Positions 37,267 to 46,577 of a stretch of DNA of 64,000 bases are shown one piece after another (position 1 is the first letter of the stretch; each line of letters begins with the position of its first letter). Made by a program: the position numbers and the translations under genes. A model generated the notes under the pieces. It was given only the letters and a program-made list of their open reading frames with translations, was not told the DNA's origin and searched no databases. Source of the DNA: Chlorocebus sabaeus (Eukaryota > Chordata > Mammalia > Primates > Cercopithecidae); NCBI RefSeq assembly GCF_047675955.1, contig NC_132927.1, positions 67,683,239 to 67,747,238 of the forward strand. The letters run 5' to 3'.

Positions 37267-37569
37267 GGCCGGGCACGATGGCTCATGCCTGTAATCCCAG
37301 CACTGTGGGAGGCCGAGGTGGGAGGATCACTTGCGGTCAGGAGTTCGAGACCAGCCTGGCCAACATGGTGAAACCTGACTCTACTACGGAAAATACAAAA
37401 ATGAGCCAGACATAGTGGCATGCGCCTGTAATCCCAGCTAATCAGGAGGCTGAGGCAGGAGAATCACCCGAACCTGGGAGGCAGAGGCTGCAGTGAGCTG
37501 AGATCAAGCCACTACACTCAAGCCTGTGCAACAGAGTGAGACTCCATCTCAAAAAAAAAAAAAAAAAAG
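37267..37569 (+). mobile_element. Alu (S-type)
   Basis: Full length, ggccgggcacgatggctcat to poly(A). Confidence 0.95.
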
Positions 37570-37777
37570 AAAGGAAACTAACTCTTGCTAGAATTTTAAA
37601 GAGAGCTATAATTTAGGCTTACAATAACCTTGCCCCCCTCCTTTGGGAAAGCCAGCCCCCAATTTTTGGTCATATTCCAAAAACTTCCTAAATTTAAAGC
37701 TAAATCAAGAAACTGTATTGACACAGAGAGATGTCTGTAATTTATCACAGGTTAAAAAACATGCTAAATGTTTTCAT

Positions 37778-37875
37778 ACATGTTTAATGTATTTTTATAC
37801 AAATATGGACCCATGCTAAAAAACAATAGCATGAGTCCATATTTGTATAAAAATATTAATACATTAAGGACATGT
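37778..37875. repeat. AT-rich inverted repeat (long hairpin)
   Basis: Core arms 37791-37817 and 37828-37854 are reverse complements over 27 bases with one mismatch, around a 10-base loop AAAAAACAAT. The mismatch would be a G-U type pair in one RNA orientation. Outside the core, ACATGT..TTAATGTAT pairs with ATACATTAAGGACATGT with small bulges, extending the structure to about 98 bases. It resembles no MADE1 or other MITE that I know. Confidence 0.8.
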
Positions 37876-38011
37876 ATTAATATATATCACAGATAACATT
37901 TGGAAGGCACTAGAATATTGACATCGCTACATCCACATGGTAAAATCAGGTCAACTTTCATTTTGCTCATCTGTATATGTTCCTATTCTCCTAGGATGAA
38001 CATAAATTGTG

Positions 38012-38315
38012 TTTTTTTTTTTTTTTTTTTTTGAGATAGAGTCTCGCTTTGTTGCCCAGGCTGGAGTGCAGTGGCATGATCTTGGCTCACTGCAACCTCC
38101 CAATCCCAGGTTCATGCCATTCTCCTGCCTCAGCCTCCCGAGTAGCTGGGACTACAGGCACTCGCCACCATGCCCAGCTAATTTTTTTTGTATTTTTAAT
38201 AGAGACGGGGTTTCACCATATTAGCTAGGATGGTCTCCATCTCCTGACCTCATGATCCGCCCACTTCGGCCTCCCCAGGTGCTGGGATTACAGGCATGAG
38301 CCACCGCACCCAGCC
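38012..38315 (-). mobile_element. AluY-like (antisense)
   Basis: Poly(T), 'gagatagagtctcgctttgt' to 'gagccaccgcacccagcc'; full length. Confidence 0.95.
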
Positions 38316-38755
38316 TGTTTGCGTAATTTTTAAGGACTCAAAGCCCCCATGTGTCATATACTGCAGCCAAAAGATGGAAATTACTGAAGTTCATAAGTAA
38401 AAATTGTTTTTTCCCAAGATTTTTGCGCCAATACAAATTCATTCAACCAAAAAGTAAAATTTGCCCTTTTCTCCTAAGCTTCTACATCTGCAAAAGAGGA
38501 ACACAAACTCTCCTTCAAGTGCACTGGGGGAAAAGTTACCCTTCAAATGCTTTTTGGAAGGTAAAGAAACTCTCCCATTTCCCTGAGGATGTTTCTAACC
38601 TATGAATAATTAACACAGTATCCTGAATTTTGCAGCTAGAACCAGGGGTCACAAAGGAGCCTGAACAAATAGGGTTGAATTTAAAGGGCACAAGCTGTCA
38701 GCCCTAGTGCCATGTTCCAGGTTCACCCTCACAAGTACAGATGTACAGTGCTAAG

Positions 38756-38806
38756 GGCATGCGTATACGTACGTACGTCACACACACAGGCACACACACA
38801 AACTCA
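38756..38806 (+). repeat. (GTAC)/(CA) simple repeat
   Basis: GCATGCGTATACGTACGTAC followed by an interrupted CA run. Confidence 0.7.
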
Positions 38807-38874
38807 GATCTGGGCCTCATCTGCACAATGATAGACATATGTTAGGCTTTTTCTATACATACAGTTTTATTTAA

Positions 38875-39010
38875 ACCTCCCCCAAATTGGTAAAACACCA
38901 TCCCCTTATTACAGATCAGGAAATCAAGGCTTAGAGAGGTTCAGTCACTTGCCCAACATAATAACACTAGGAAGTGGCAGAGTGGGGATTTGAACTTGTC
39001 TGCCTGATGC
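38875..39010 (-). repeat. MIR fragment
   Basis: 'ttacagatcaggaaatcaag', 'agaggttcagtcacttgccc', 'aggaagtggcagagtgggga': reverse MIR, well preserved. Confidence 0.75.
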
Positions 39011-39829
39011 TAGGGTTAAGGCTCTTAAAGAATTTTCCTACAAGAGAATGAAAAACGTGTCCAAAGTTAACCATAGCAAACTTTTTCTCTTGGCTGCTGG
39101 TAGGTACCAGAGACACCATGTTGACAGAGGAGCTATTGAGCAGGCATTCCCCAGGCCTCTCCCTCCAGGCCACTCAAAGCCTCACTTTCATTCATGAATT
39201 CTCCTAGCCCGGGGCCTCCCCAGAAAACTGAACCTATGGGGCTTCCCTGCTTCCAGGTGCTGGTGTCACCAGGAGACCAGGGCCAAGAGACTACTAACAG
39301 CCTTCTCGGGTTGCCGGAGACAATGGCCAGGTGCAGTCACGTGACCCCCAGCCAACCTCCACAAGGCTCCGAGGTGTCAGGTAACAGCCTCTTATCTGAG
39401 CTCTGTTAGCAGTGCTGCTCAATGCGATTTCCTCAGGTCCTATGAACGTGGGGCAAAGGAATCAAAACAGGCAAACAGCACAGTCTGGGAGCTACTGGCA
39501 TGGAAGATGAGGCAGAACAGCCTTACCCCTTAGCTGCTGGCTAGTGGCATGTTGCCATTTGGCAGAAGTGAAAACAGAGGCTCAAGTGCAGCACAGTCTA
39601 AACACGGGGCTAGGACTTGGGTCACAGGGTCCAATGTTGCCCTAGACATCACTGGTAGAGGGCTAAGGGCTGAGAGCTGTGGGGTAATCCAAGGATCTAA
39701 GAATGTAGGGGAAAAGGTAGCCCGGAAAAACATTTAAAAAAAACTTTTACTTGGTGCCTCAAATCCTTTCTGGATTAAGATGGCACCTACATAAGCAAAT
39801 AGCTAAATGTTAACACACGGTTTCATTCT

Positions 39830-39960
39830 GTCCTCACAATCATCTCTTAAGGAAGGTACTTTACATCCCATTTTACAGATGAGGAAACTGAGGCACTGAG
39901 CAACGTACCCAGTGTCACACTGCTGGTAAGAGGGAGGCCAAGGCTCTGAACCCCAGCTGG
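39830..39960 (-). repeat. MIR fragment
   Basis: 'cccattttacagatgaggaa', 'actgaggcactgagcaacgt' and 'gtcacactgctggtaagagg': reverse MIR, well preserved. Confidence 0.78.
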
Positions 39961-39999
39961 CTATGTAGGCTGACCGATACGGGCCAGGGTTCATTTTTT

Positions 40000-40205
40000 A
40001 GTTGAGGTGATTTTACATAGCATGAAATGCATACAGTTATCATTTGAGGAGTTTTGGAAAATGAAACATATTCCAGCCACTCTAAAGGACATTTCAACTG
40101 CCCCGAAAAGGACCCCCTGGGTCCCTTCCAGTCAATCCTCACCACTTCCAGATGCAAAAACACTATTCTGACTTCTATCACCTGGAACTGGGTGATTCTG
40201 ATCAC
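40000..40205 (-). mobile_element. L1 3'-end fragment
   Basis: 'gttgaggtgattttacatag', 'catgaaatgcatacagttat', 'tccagtcaatcctcacc' and 'ctattctgacttctatcacc' are the complement of an old L1 tail. Confidence 0.6.
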
Positions 40206-40994
40206 CCATGCAGGAAACCATGCCCAGCCACTCTCTCTTCTCTTTCCTCATTCTGGAAAGTCAGCCATTCAGCCTCCCCACGCTCCCTTCCTCTGTGCCA
40301 AGCCATCCAGAGGGACCCAGAAGCACTTCTTGAAGTCTTAAGAGCTACAATTTACCAGTTCCCACTTCTGGAATGATTACCTTGGCATATCAGAGAGAGA
40401 ACATCTAAAATTGCCCAGGGAAGGGGAGAAGCCCCTCCCCTGAATTTAGCCACAGGCCAAATGCGAACAAGTGATGAGCTGGCATTTCTCAAAGGAATGG
40501 TCCAACAGGCTTTCCTGATTTACAAGCAAGTGGGAAACGCTTCAGGAATTCCAAAGGTCAGGGAAGAAAGAGAAACAGTTCCAGTGCTTTTGTTCCCCCC
40601 TCTGCCTGGGTGTAGGAGCTGAATGAAAAGGCTGGGGATACTGCTGGTTTTTTTAATTAAACAGTCTTGGGCTTGGGTAAGGACAGGTTGAAGTTTCACC
40701 GGTCATTGCGCCAATGGAATCCAGTAATTTTCAGGGTCTCACAGAATGAGGGGAGAGTGGCTAGAACTCGAATATGTCACGAGACAGCTTCCGGAAAATT
40801 CAGTTTCAACAAAGTTATATAAGAAGTGCTGCCAAAGCTGGCAACAGATTTATGTTTTTGAATCTAATTAAACTCTGAAGATTGGTAAGATTGGTAGTGA
40901 CTTTTTTTCCTACACCCACAGCTGTGAACCTTAAACAAAACAAAACAAAACCATTAAACAGGGTGACATCAAATGACTTATTAAAACAAAAGGA

Positions 40995-41297
40995 GGCCGG
41001 GCACCACAGTGGCTCATGCCTGTAATTCCAGCACTTTGGGAGGCCAAGGTGGGCGGATCACCTGAGGTTGGGAGTTTGAGACCAGCCTAACATGAAGAAA
41101 CCCCATCTCTACTAAAAATACAAAATTAGCTGGGCGTGGTGGCGCATGCCTGTAATCCCAGTTACAAGGGAGGCTGAGGTAGGAGAATCGCTTGAACCTG
41201 GGAGGCAGAGGTTGTGGTGAGCTGAGATCGGGCCATTGAACTCCAGCCTGAGCAACAAGAGCGAAACTCCGCCTCCACAAAAAAAAAAAAAAAAAAA
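40995..41297 (+). mobile_element. Alu (S-type)
   Basis: Full length with small changes ('ggccgggcaccacagtggct', missing 'ggcca' near 'agcctaacatgaagaaac'). Poly(A) tail. Confidence 0.95.
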
Positions 41298-42150
41298 GAG
41301 CAAGGTTCTTGAATTATTTTTTTCTAAACAGGCCATTTAAGGCAATTTATTTAAGCCACTTTCTGGATATGCCAATGCAAACTGCTCCTCTGCCTTTGTG
41401 AGCCACGAATGAAGCTGATCTCTCATTAGCTAATAGATTTATGCTCCAGTATGACAAGCTGCTCAGTCGTAGGTGAATAGGTGAGCACACAAGGCTGATC
41501 ACAGAGAACATCAGGATGTTTTATTTTGCTTCAAGTGCCTGTGAATCACCCCGACACAGTTCCGATGTTCCCTGCAGTTTCTGAGTTAAAAACAGAATGC
41601 AAAGGTAGGAGCCAACACCTACACTGTGGCAAGCTGTCAATCAGACAGGCCATGCACAACTCAGCAACAGGAAAGGATGTGGTCAGATGTACTCGCTGGC
41701 AAGAGTCACTTCTACCAAGCCCCTGTTTAGGCTGCATGCTTCCAAACAAACAGCACCAAGGCCTCTGACTCCCTGGGCCCCTCCTAACACTGTGACTTTA
41801 AACTCAGTCCATAGAGTGGGACTTAATCAATTGCACTTGCTCTGGGGCAACTGAAAAAGGAAGGTGAAATGTAAAGGAGCTCAGAAACACAGGCGACCTC
41901 ATCTAAAATGAAACTTTATAGTAACCCTCGGATGCCTGGGCCCACCCCGACACTTCCTGTAACCAGACACTCTCCGTTACAGTTCCTTGCCCTTCAAAAG
42001 GGAACTTTTTCATTTCATTGCTCAAACCACAATTAAGTCCTTGAGTTTGAAGTCAACTGCACTATCTCCACCAGGTAAACGGCAGTCATTCAATTCCAAA
42101 TTTCCTTCCTCAAACGAACTGCCCAACCCACTGTCCTGGAGTTCTTCAAA

Positions 42151-42190
42151 CACCTATTAGTATTAGTTAATACTAATACTCAGTATTAAC
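42151..42190. repeat. Small palindrome AGTATTAGT..ACTAATACT
   Basis: Nine-base arms around TAAT, followed by CAGTATTAAC. About 160 bp from the exon 2 donor, inside intron 2. Function unknown. Confidence 0.5.
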
Positions 42191-42348
42191 GCCACTAGGC
42201 ACGTTAACACTGAGATGCCAGCGTCTCTATCTTCAGAGAACCACCCGCCACCCCACACACACTCGGCCATGCAACCTTCCACTCCTTTTCTACTCTCAAA
42301 CTTTCTAACGCACCATTCTTTCCTTTCTCCGAGAAGAAGGTAACTTAC

Positions 42349-42449
42349 ATTTGCAGCATGATTTGGTTCAAAAAGATGCCGTCCACTAAATCCATGTACA
42401 TAGTCAGGTTGTCCTGGTTGCCGCTTCCAAACAGGCCAAAAGTTTTCAC
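42349..42449 (-). CDS. CCDC88C: CCDC88C exon 2, residues 21-54 (part)
   Basis: Reverse-strand exon of 101 bp: 33 full codons plus two bases of the next (AT). It reads VKTFGLFGSGNQDN, continues through TMYMDLVDGIFLNQI and ends MLQ. The acceptor is ...CCCGGCAG before GTG (complement of 42450 upward) and the donor is GTAAGT (complement of 42343-42348). The two leftover bases join the first base of exon 3 to give ATA (Ile54), so phase is consistent. The segment is part of the HOOK-like domain; the LVDGIFLNQIMLQI core is close to the girdin sequence. Residue 26 is Leu (CTG, complement of 42432-42434), whereas I recall Pro in human CCDC88C and CCDC88A. This could be a lineage change, a polymorphism or a memory error. 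Confidence 0.95.
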
Positions 42450-43239
42450 CTGCCGGGAGGGGGACGAGGAGAGAAAGACAGGAAGTCACCCCAAGCGCAC
42501 AAACGGTCCGAAGCTCTCCCAGGCAGAGACGGGCCGGGTCAGTGTGAGCAGAAAGGGGTCCCCCACGCCCACCCCACCCTTCAGGAGGGACCGAACCTGG
42601 CCTTCTCCCAGGGCCTCTCTCCCCTCCCTGCGCCGGGCAACAGACACGGGACAGGAGGAGGAGAACTTCCTCGCCACTTTTCTCCTGCGTTCCAGGGCAG
42701 GAGAAAAAAAAAAAAAAAAGACAGGAGTTTTCAATAAATGTCTCACGTCTCAAATCCATTGTAAATCAGTGCGCCCACCCCAGTCTGTTCACGTTCCCAC
42801 TCGGCGCCCCCCATTCCCCACCCGTCACCGCCATCCACCGGCTGGTGTGAGGGATTCAGAAAAACTACACGAGATATTTGGTTGCGAAGAATGGGGTCCT
42901 CTTCGGTAGTGGCTAAACCCCGGGGACAGGAGTGACCACTGGGACCCGGTCCGCCCCGAGGCCGCCAGCCTAGCGCCCCGGCGGGAACAGGTGTAGCCGC
43001 CCGGCTCCCGGCCCGGCCGAAAGCGCGGCGGGGTGCCGCGCTGGACGCAGAACAGGGGCGCCGGCTCCAGAGTTTAAAAGCTCCGGACTCCAGGACGCGG
43101 CCCCAACTCCGGCCGGGAGCCACTTGCTGCGTCCCTAGCGGCCCCGGGGCCCCGGCCGAGTCAGGTCTGCGACGTCCCCCCGCCGGGCTAGAGAGGAGCC
43201 GGTGCACCAACAAAGGGGCGGGGAGCCAGGCACACTCAC
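42450..43239 (-). other. CCDC88C: CCDC88C intron 1 (790 bp)
   Basis: Phase-0 intron with a GTGAGT donor at the high end and a GGCAG acceptor at the low end. The 5' half (about 42890-43239) is CpG-rich and part of the promoter island. The rest is unique sequence with an A17-type homopolymer at about 42703-42719. No Alu is present. Confidence 0.9.
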
Positions 43240-43299
43240 CCAGGTCACCAGCGGGCTCTGCAGGAAGAGCTCCAGGAGCTCCGAGACGGTCACGTCCAT
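43240..43299 (-). CDS. CCDC88C: CCDC88C (DAPLE) exon 1, coding part, residues 1-20
   Basis: Reverse-strand start exon. The ATG is the complement of 43297-43299, and the 20 codons read MDVTVSELLELFLQSPLVTW, which I recognise as the N-terminus of CCDC88C/DAPLE. The exon ends on a codon boundary at a GTGAGT donor (complement of 43234-43239). CCDC88C is a large cytoplasmic coiled-coil protein that binds Dishevelled, modulates Wnt signalling and activates G-alpha-i through a C-terminal motif. This exon opens its HOOK-like N-terminal domain, and the SPLVTWVKTFG segment completed by exon 2 is shared with the paralogue CCDC88A (girdin). The 5' UTR continues to higher coordinates; its start cannot be read from sequence. 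The whole exon lies in a CpG island. Identification rests on the join to exons 2 and 3 in frame. Confidence 0.95.
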
Positions 43300-43736
43300 G
43301 CTGAGGCTGCGCCCGCCGGCTCCGCACCTCCCGCCCCGAGTCCCCGTTCCCCCGCGCCGCGGCACAAAACGGCTCCGCAGCGAGCACCGGGCGCGGAGCT
43401 GCTGCGGCTCGCGCCCGGGAGACAAAGGCGGGGCGCGCGAGCCCACGTTCCGCGGCTTCGGCGGCCCCGCGCCCCGCCCGGGTCTGGGGGAAGGGGAGGG
43501 CCCGCCGCTCGGGGAGGAACAATGCGGGCGGCCCCGCCCCTCGGCGGCCCTGGGCGACCGCCGCGCCGCCTCGCGGTGCCAGCCCGGGAGCCCGAGAGCC
43601 CGGGCGCGGGACGCGGCTACGCGGGGCGCTGGGAGGGGGCTGGTGGCCCGCGCCGGGTGGGTCGCGGCGCCCGGTTCCCCGCCCGTGGGACTGCGCGCCC
43701 TAGCTGAGCGCAGCCTCCCGGCGTGTGGAGCCCCAG

Positions 43737-43742
43737 CACGTG
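43737..43742. promoter_or_regulatory. E-box CACGTG
   Basis: Palindromic CACGTG in the CpG island upstream of CCDC88C, a candidate MYC/MAX/USF-type site. A second copy lies 49 bp further upstream. Confidence 0.4.
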
Positions 43743-43754
43743 GCGCCTCCCTGC

Positions 43755-43764
43755 GCGCGTGCGC
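43755..43764. promoter_or_regulatory. NRF1-like core site
   Basis: The decamer GCGCGTGCGC (complement GCGCACGCGC) matches the NRF1 core GCGCAYGCGC. It lies about 460 bp upstream of the CCDC88C start codon, between two E-boxes. Match to the motif is seen; binding is inferred. Confidence 0.45.
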
Positions 43765-43785
43765 CTGCAGCCGGGGCCCGAGCGC

Positions 43786-43791
43786 CACGTG
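43786..43791. promoter_or_regulatory. E-box CACGTG (second copy)
   Basis: Second CACGTG in the island, 49 bp from the first with the NRF1-like core between them. This is a sequence match only. Confidence 0.4.
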
Positions 43792-44110
43792 CGGACTGGG
43801 GCGCGCGGGCACTGGTGCGCGCCGGGAGCTGGGACGCCCTGTCCTCCGAGGTTGCTCTGCTCTCCGAGGTAGACGCCAGGCCGCCGCCGGTTCCGGTCTT
43901 GGGGAGCTCGGCCCTGCGCCTTTGCGGACCCCTGGCAGGTGTAGCCCCAGGTACAGCCAAGAGGCCCCGCAAACCCGCGCTTCTCACGGTTGTGCCCGGC
44001 GCGAGAAACGCGCCCCGACCCTGGGGCCGGGCCAGAGGGCAAAGGGGGAAACTTTATGTTGAGTTTAGGCCATAGGGGCGCGGCCCATCGCGCCCTACCG
44101 TGCCATCTTC

Positions 44111-44919
44111 CGGGCTGCCTGCCTTCTAAAAGTTCCTGCAGGAAGCAGGTGATGTGGCCTCCCCGACCCGGGCCCGCCCCCACCACTTTGCCGGAGGCGA
44201 GCTAAATTCCAGCCGGGGTTCCTAGCAGCAGCTTAGTGGCAGGCGACAGAAAAAGGGCAAAGGCCCCAACTGGCTGGAAGGCAGGCCCAGGGGCCGGACC
44301 TCCATGCGGGACGGCACGAGGCAGGAGCCGGCCCCAGGCTGGTCTCGGCCTGGTAATAATTTCACACCACCAGCCGGTCATTGTTCAAAGCACTGTAGAC
44401 CATTTTACTAATTTAACCCACACGATCGCCGCATTTCCCAGCTGGGCCAACCGGTGCGGGGTTGACCCGAAGCGCCCTGTGTAGCGCTTGGCAAGTATAC
44501 AGCAGGCACTAAATGGCTGTCGACAGGCTTGGTGGTAATTTTGAAAGTCGGCTTTGTGAAGTGTTGGGGCTGCGGCATCTGCTGGTGGCGCGTGGTATTA
44601 CAGCCCAGCGCTGGCAGACCCCGTTGGGCTGGGGAGGGTTGTGAGATTATGGCCTGAGAGCCAAGGAGGGCCGTTAGGGGTCCCTAGAGACTGTGGAAGG
44701 CGGGGTAGCATAAAAGACAATGGGGGACTGCGGAGGAACTAAAATTTCGAGACCACATGGTTTTGTTGTGCACCAGAAGTTCATTAGAAGAGTTCCTTAA
44801 TTGCTTCTCAACCCGCAGCAATGGCTCTCCACCACGCGGATTAATTTAACAACTCTAATGATTGCTCTGTGAAATTTGAAGAACAGTGGCTTAAGCAAAG
44901 ACCACAAGAAAGAAGAATT
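44111..44919. other. Upstream flank of the CpG island, no gene seen
   Basis: Unique sequence upstream of CCDC88C. It carries the first copy of a 24-bp exact repeat (44367-44390) whose second copy is at 46799-46822. Confidence 0.6.
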
Positions 44920-45050
44920 GAGATCAAAGAGGAGTGTGTGCCATAGCTGTGGAGGAGTTTCAGCTGTGAACCATGAAATGTCCTGTAAACCATTTCAAGG
45001 AGTTTGATTTTTATACCAAAAACAATGGGAAGACACTACAGGTTTTTGGA
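44920..45050 (+). repeat. Old dispersed repeat fragment (family not named)
   Basis: Sequence of the type 'ccatgaaatgtcc..ccatttcaaggagtttgatttt..caatgggaag' resembles an old interspersed repeat also present at 51930-52200/55152-55345 and perhaps 1-90. The CMC1 copy starts directly at its end. I cannot name the family with certainty. Confidence 0.35.
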
Positions 45051-45497
45051 GCAGCATCTCAGACATGTCGAAAAAGATATTTTGATCCCTAAAATAATGA
45101 GAGAAAAGACCAGAGAGAGGTCTTCTGACAAGTTCAAGATTTTACCAAATGTTGCAAGAACTCTGCAGTCCTTATGGTAGTAAAATGCTGGAAAGAAATT
45201 CTGCATTGAAAGAATGTCTAACAGCTCACTATAATGACCCAGCTTTTTATGAACAATACAAAATGGAATACCTGAAGGAAAAGGAAGAATTCAGAAAAAC
45301 TGGAATTTCTACAAAAAAAGGCTACAGAAGCTGCCCACAAGTGTGTAGACAAATATTCAGATGACATTCAGGAACTCTAATATTCATGGAAGTCGTTTAT
45401 AGAATAAACCTTAAACAATGGACTCAAGAATGTGTGTTTGCTAATTATGTGTGTATCCTAATTATGGAAATATTAATTTTATCTGAAATAAAAATCT
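45051..45497 (+). pseudogene. CMC1: Processed pseudogene of CMC1 (COX assembly factor, twin CX9C)
   Basis: Intronless copy of CMC1, a small mitochondrial intermembrane-space protein needed for cytochrome c oxidase assembly. The frame at 45052 reads QHLRHVEKDILIPKIMREKT, matching the parent from about residue 8, so the 5' end is truncated. Three one-base losses break the frame, near 45127-45130, 45195-45200 and 45312-45318. Between them the parent reading is recognisable: FTKCCKNSAVLMVVKC, then NSALKECLTAHYNDPAFYEQ and MEYLKEKEEFRKTGIS. Cysteines of the CX9C motifs are lost: Ser for Cys in the ERSS segment and Tyr for Cys after FYEQ. The parental stop is present but out of frame, with GTG for the preceding Met. 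The 3' UTR ends near AATAAA (45487-45492), where an antisense Alu abuts. It interrupts an older repeat copy. Not functional. Confidence 0.85.
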
Positions 45498-45791
45498 TTT
45501 TTTTTTTAAGAGACGGAATCTTGCTCTGTCGCCCAGGCTGGAGTGCAGTGGCGTGATCTCTGCTCACTGCAAGCTCCGCCTCCTGGGTTCACGCCATTCT
45601 CCTGCCTCAGCCTGACAAGTAGCTGGAACTACAGGCGCCGGCCACCACGCCCAGCTAATTTTTTGTATTTTTTAGTACAGATGGGGTTTCACCGTGTTAG
45701 CCAGGATGGTCTCGATCTCCTGACCTCATGATCCGCCTGCCTTGGCCTCCCAAAGTGCTGGAATTCCAGGCGTGAGCCACCACGCCCGGCT
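45497..45791 (-). mobile_element. AluY-like (antisense)
   Basis: Poly(T) abuts the 3' end of the CMC1 pseudogene. Complete to 'gagccaccacgcccggc'. Confidence 0.95.
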
Positions 45792-45818
45792 AAAAATTTT
45801 TTATTTAAAAAATGTTCC

Positions 45819-46082
45819 TTTGGGAGGCCGAGACGGGCGGATCATGAGGTCAGGAGATGGAGACCATCCTGGCTAACACGGTGAAACCCCGTCTCTACTA
45901 AAAAAAAAAATACAAAAAAACTAGCCGGGCGAGGTGGTGGGCGCCTGTAGTCCCAGCTACTCGGGAGGCTGAGGCAGGAGAATGGCGGTAAACCTGGGAG
46001 GCGGAGCTTGCAGTGAGCTGAGATCCGGCCACTGCACTCCAGCCTGGGTGAGATTCCGTCTCAAAAAAAAAAAAAAAAAAAA
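45819..46082 (+). mobile_element. 5'-truncated AluY, Old World monkey type
   Basis: Begins at 'tttgggaggccgagacgggc'. Right arm 'gagctgagatccggccactg'. Likely target-site duplication GTTCCTT on both sides. Confidence 0.9.
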
Positions 46083-46253
46083 GTTCCTTAGTTGCTCATA
46101 ATTTAAGTTAGTTCAAAAATAGGTATAATGTGTACAAACACCACTCTTTGCTTGGAAGCAAGCAAAAAAGTAAGGGGTGCAGATGCAGCCAAAGTTATTT
46201 TTCCAAATTGTTTGGAAAGACAAGGATGAGGGATCTTTAAAGTTATTTGTTGA

Positions 46254-46535
46254 GGCCAGGTGCAGTGCCTCACACCTGTAATCCCAGCATTTTGGGAGGC
46301 CGAAGTGGGTGGATCACATCAGCCCAAGCGTTCCAGACCAGCCTGGCCAAAAAAAAAAAAAAAAAGAAAAAGAAAAATAAGCTGGGCATGGTGGTGCACA
46401 CCTGTGATCCCAGCGACTCCGGAGGCTGAGAATCACTCGAACCTGGGAGGTGAAGGTTGCAGTGAGCTGAGATTGCACCATTGCCCTCCAGCCTGGGTGA
46501 CAGAGCAAGACTCTGTCTCAAAAAAAACAAAAAAA

Positions 46536-46536
<1 letters not shown>
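46254..46536 (+). mobile_element. Alu (S-type) with shortened arms
   Basis: 'ggccaggtgcagtgcctcac'; the left arm runs into AAAAA early after 'cagcctggcc'. Right arm complete. Confidence 0.93.

Positions 46537-46577
<41 letters not shown>
46537..46577 (+). repeat. (CA)n microsatellite
   Basis: About 18 CA units after the Alu tail. Confidence 0.95.

Larger units (their letters stand above)
33996..42348 (-). other. CCDC88C: CCDC88C intron 2 (8.35 kb)
   Basis: Intron between exons 2 and 3, with GTAAGT donor and CCCTAG acceptor on the reverse strand. It contains Alus at 34418, 34766, 35259, 37267, 38012 and 40995, MIR pieces at 36845, 38875 and 39830, an L1 3' fragment at 40000, and the hairpin at 37778-37875. 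Stretches 35562-36840, 38316-38870 and 41300-42348 look like unique intron sequence without a recognised element. Confidence 0.9.
42890..44110. promoter_or_regulatory. CCDC88C: CpG island and promoter region of CCDC88C
   Basis: A sharp rise in G+C and in unmethylated-style CpG density starts near 42890 and falls away after about 44110, surrounding exon 1. GC boxes (GGGGCGGGG or complement) are visible at 43215-43223, 43428-43435, 43471-43479 and 43531-43540. There is no TATA box at a useful distance upstream of the start codon, which fits a dispersed, TATA-less housekeeping-type promoter. Such islands often fire in both directions. A divergent transcript toward higher coordinates is possible, but no conserved coding exon was seen there. 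Confidence 0.85.

Noticed and set aside
42743..43522. 259-residue - strand open frame overlapping exon 1
   Set aside because: Same GC effect. The real product leaves this region at the exon 1 donor (43239), as shown by the matching exons 2 and 3.
43202..44062. 286-residue + strand open frame in the CpG island
   Set aside because: GC-rich DNA has few stop codons. The composition is Arg/Gly/Ala/Pro filler, no domain is recognisable, and it runs across CCDC88C exon 1 on the other strand.
45149..45364. 71-residue open frame in the CMC1 copy taken as a real small gene
   Set aside because: It covers only one of the shifted frames of a processed pseudogene. The start is internal, and upstream and downstream parts continue in other frames.
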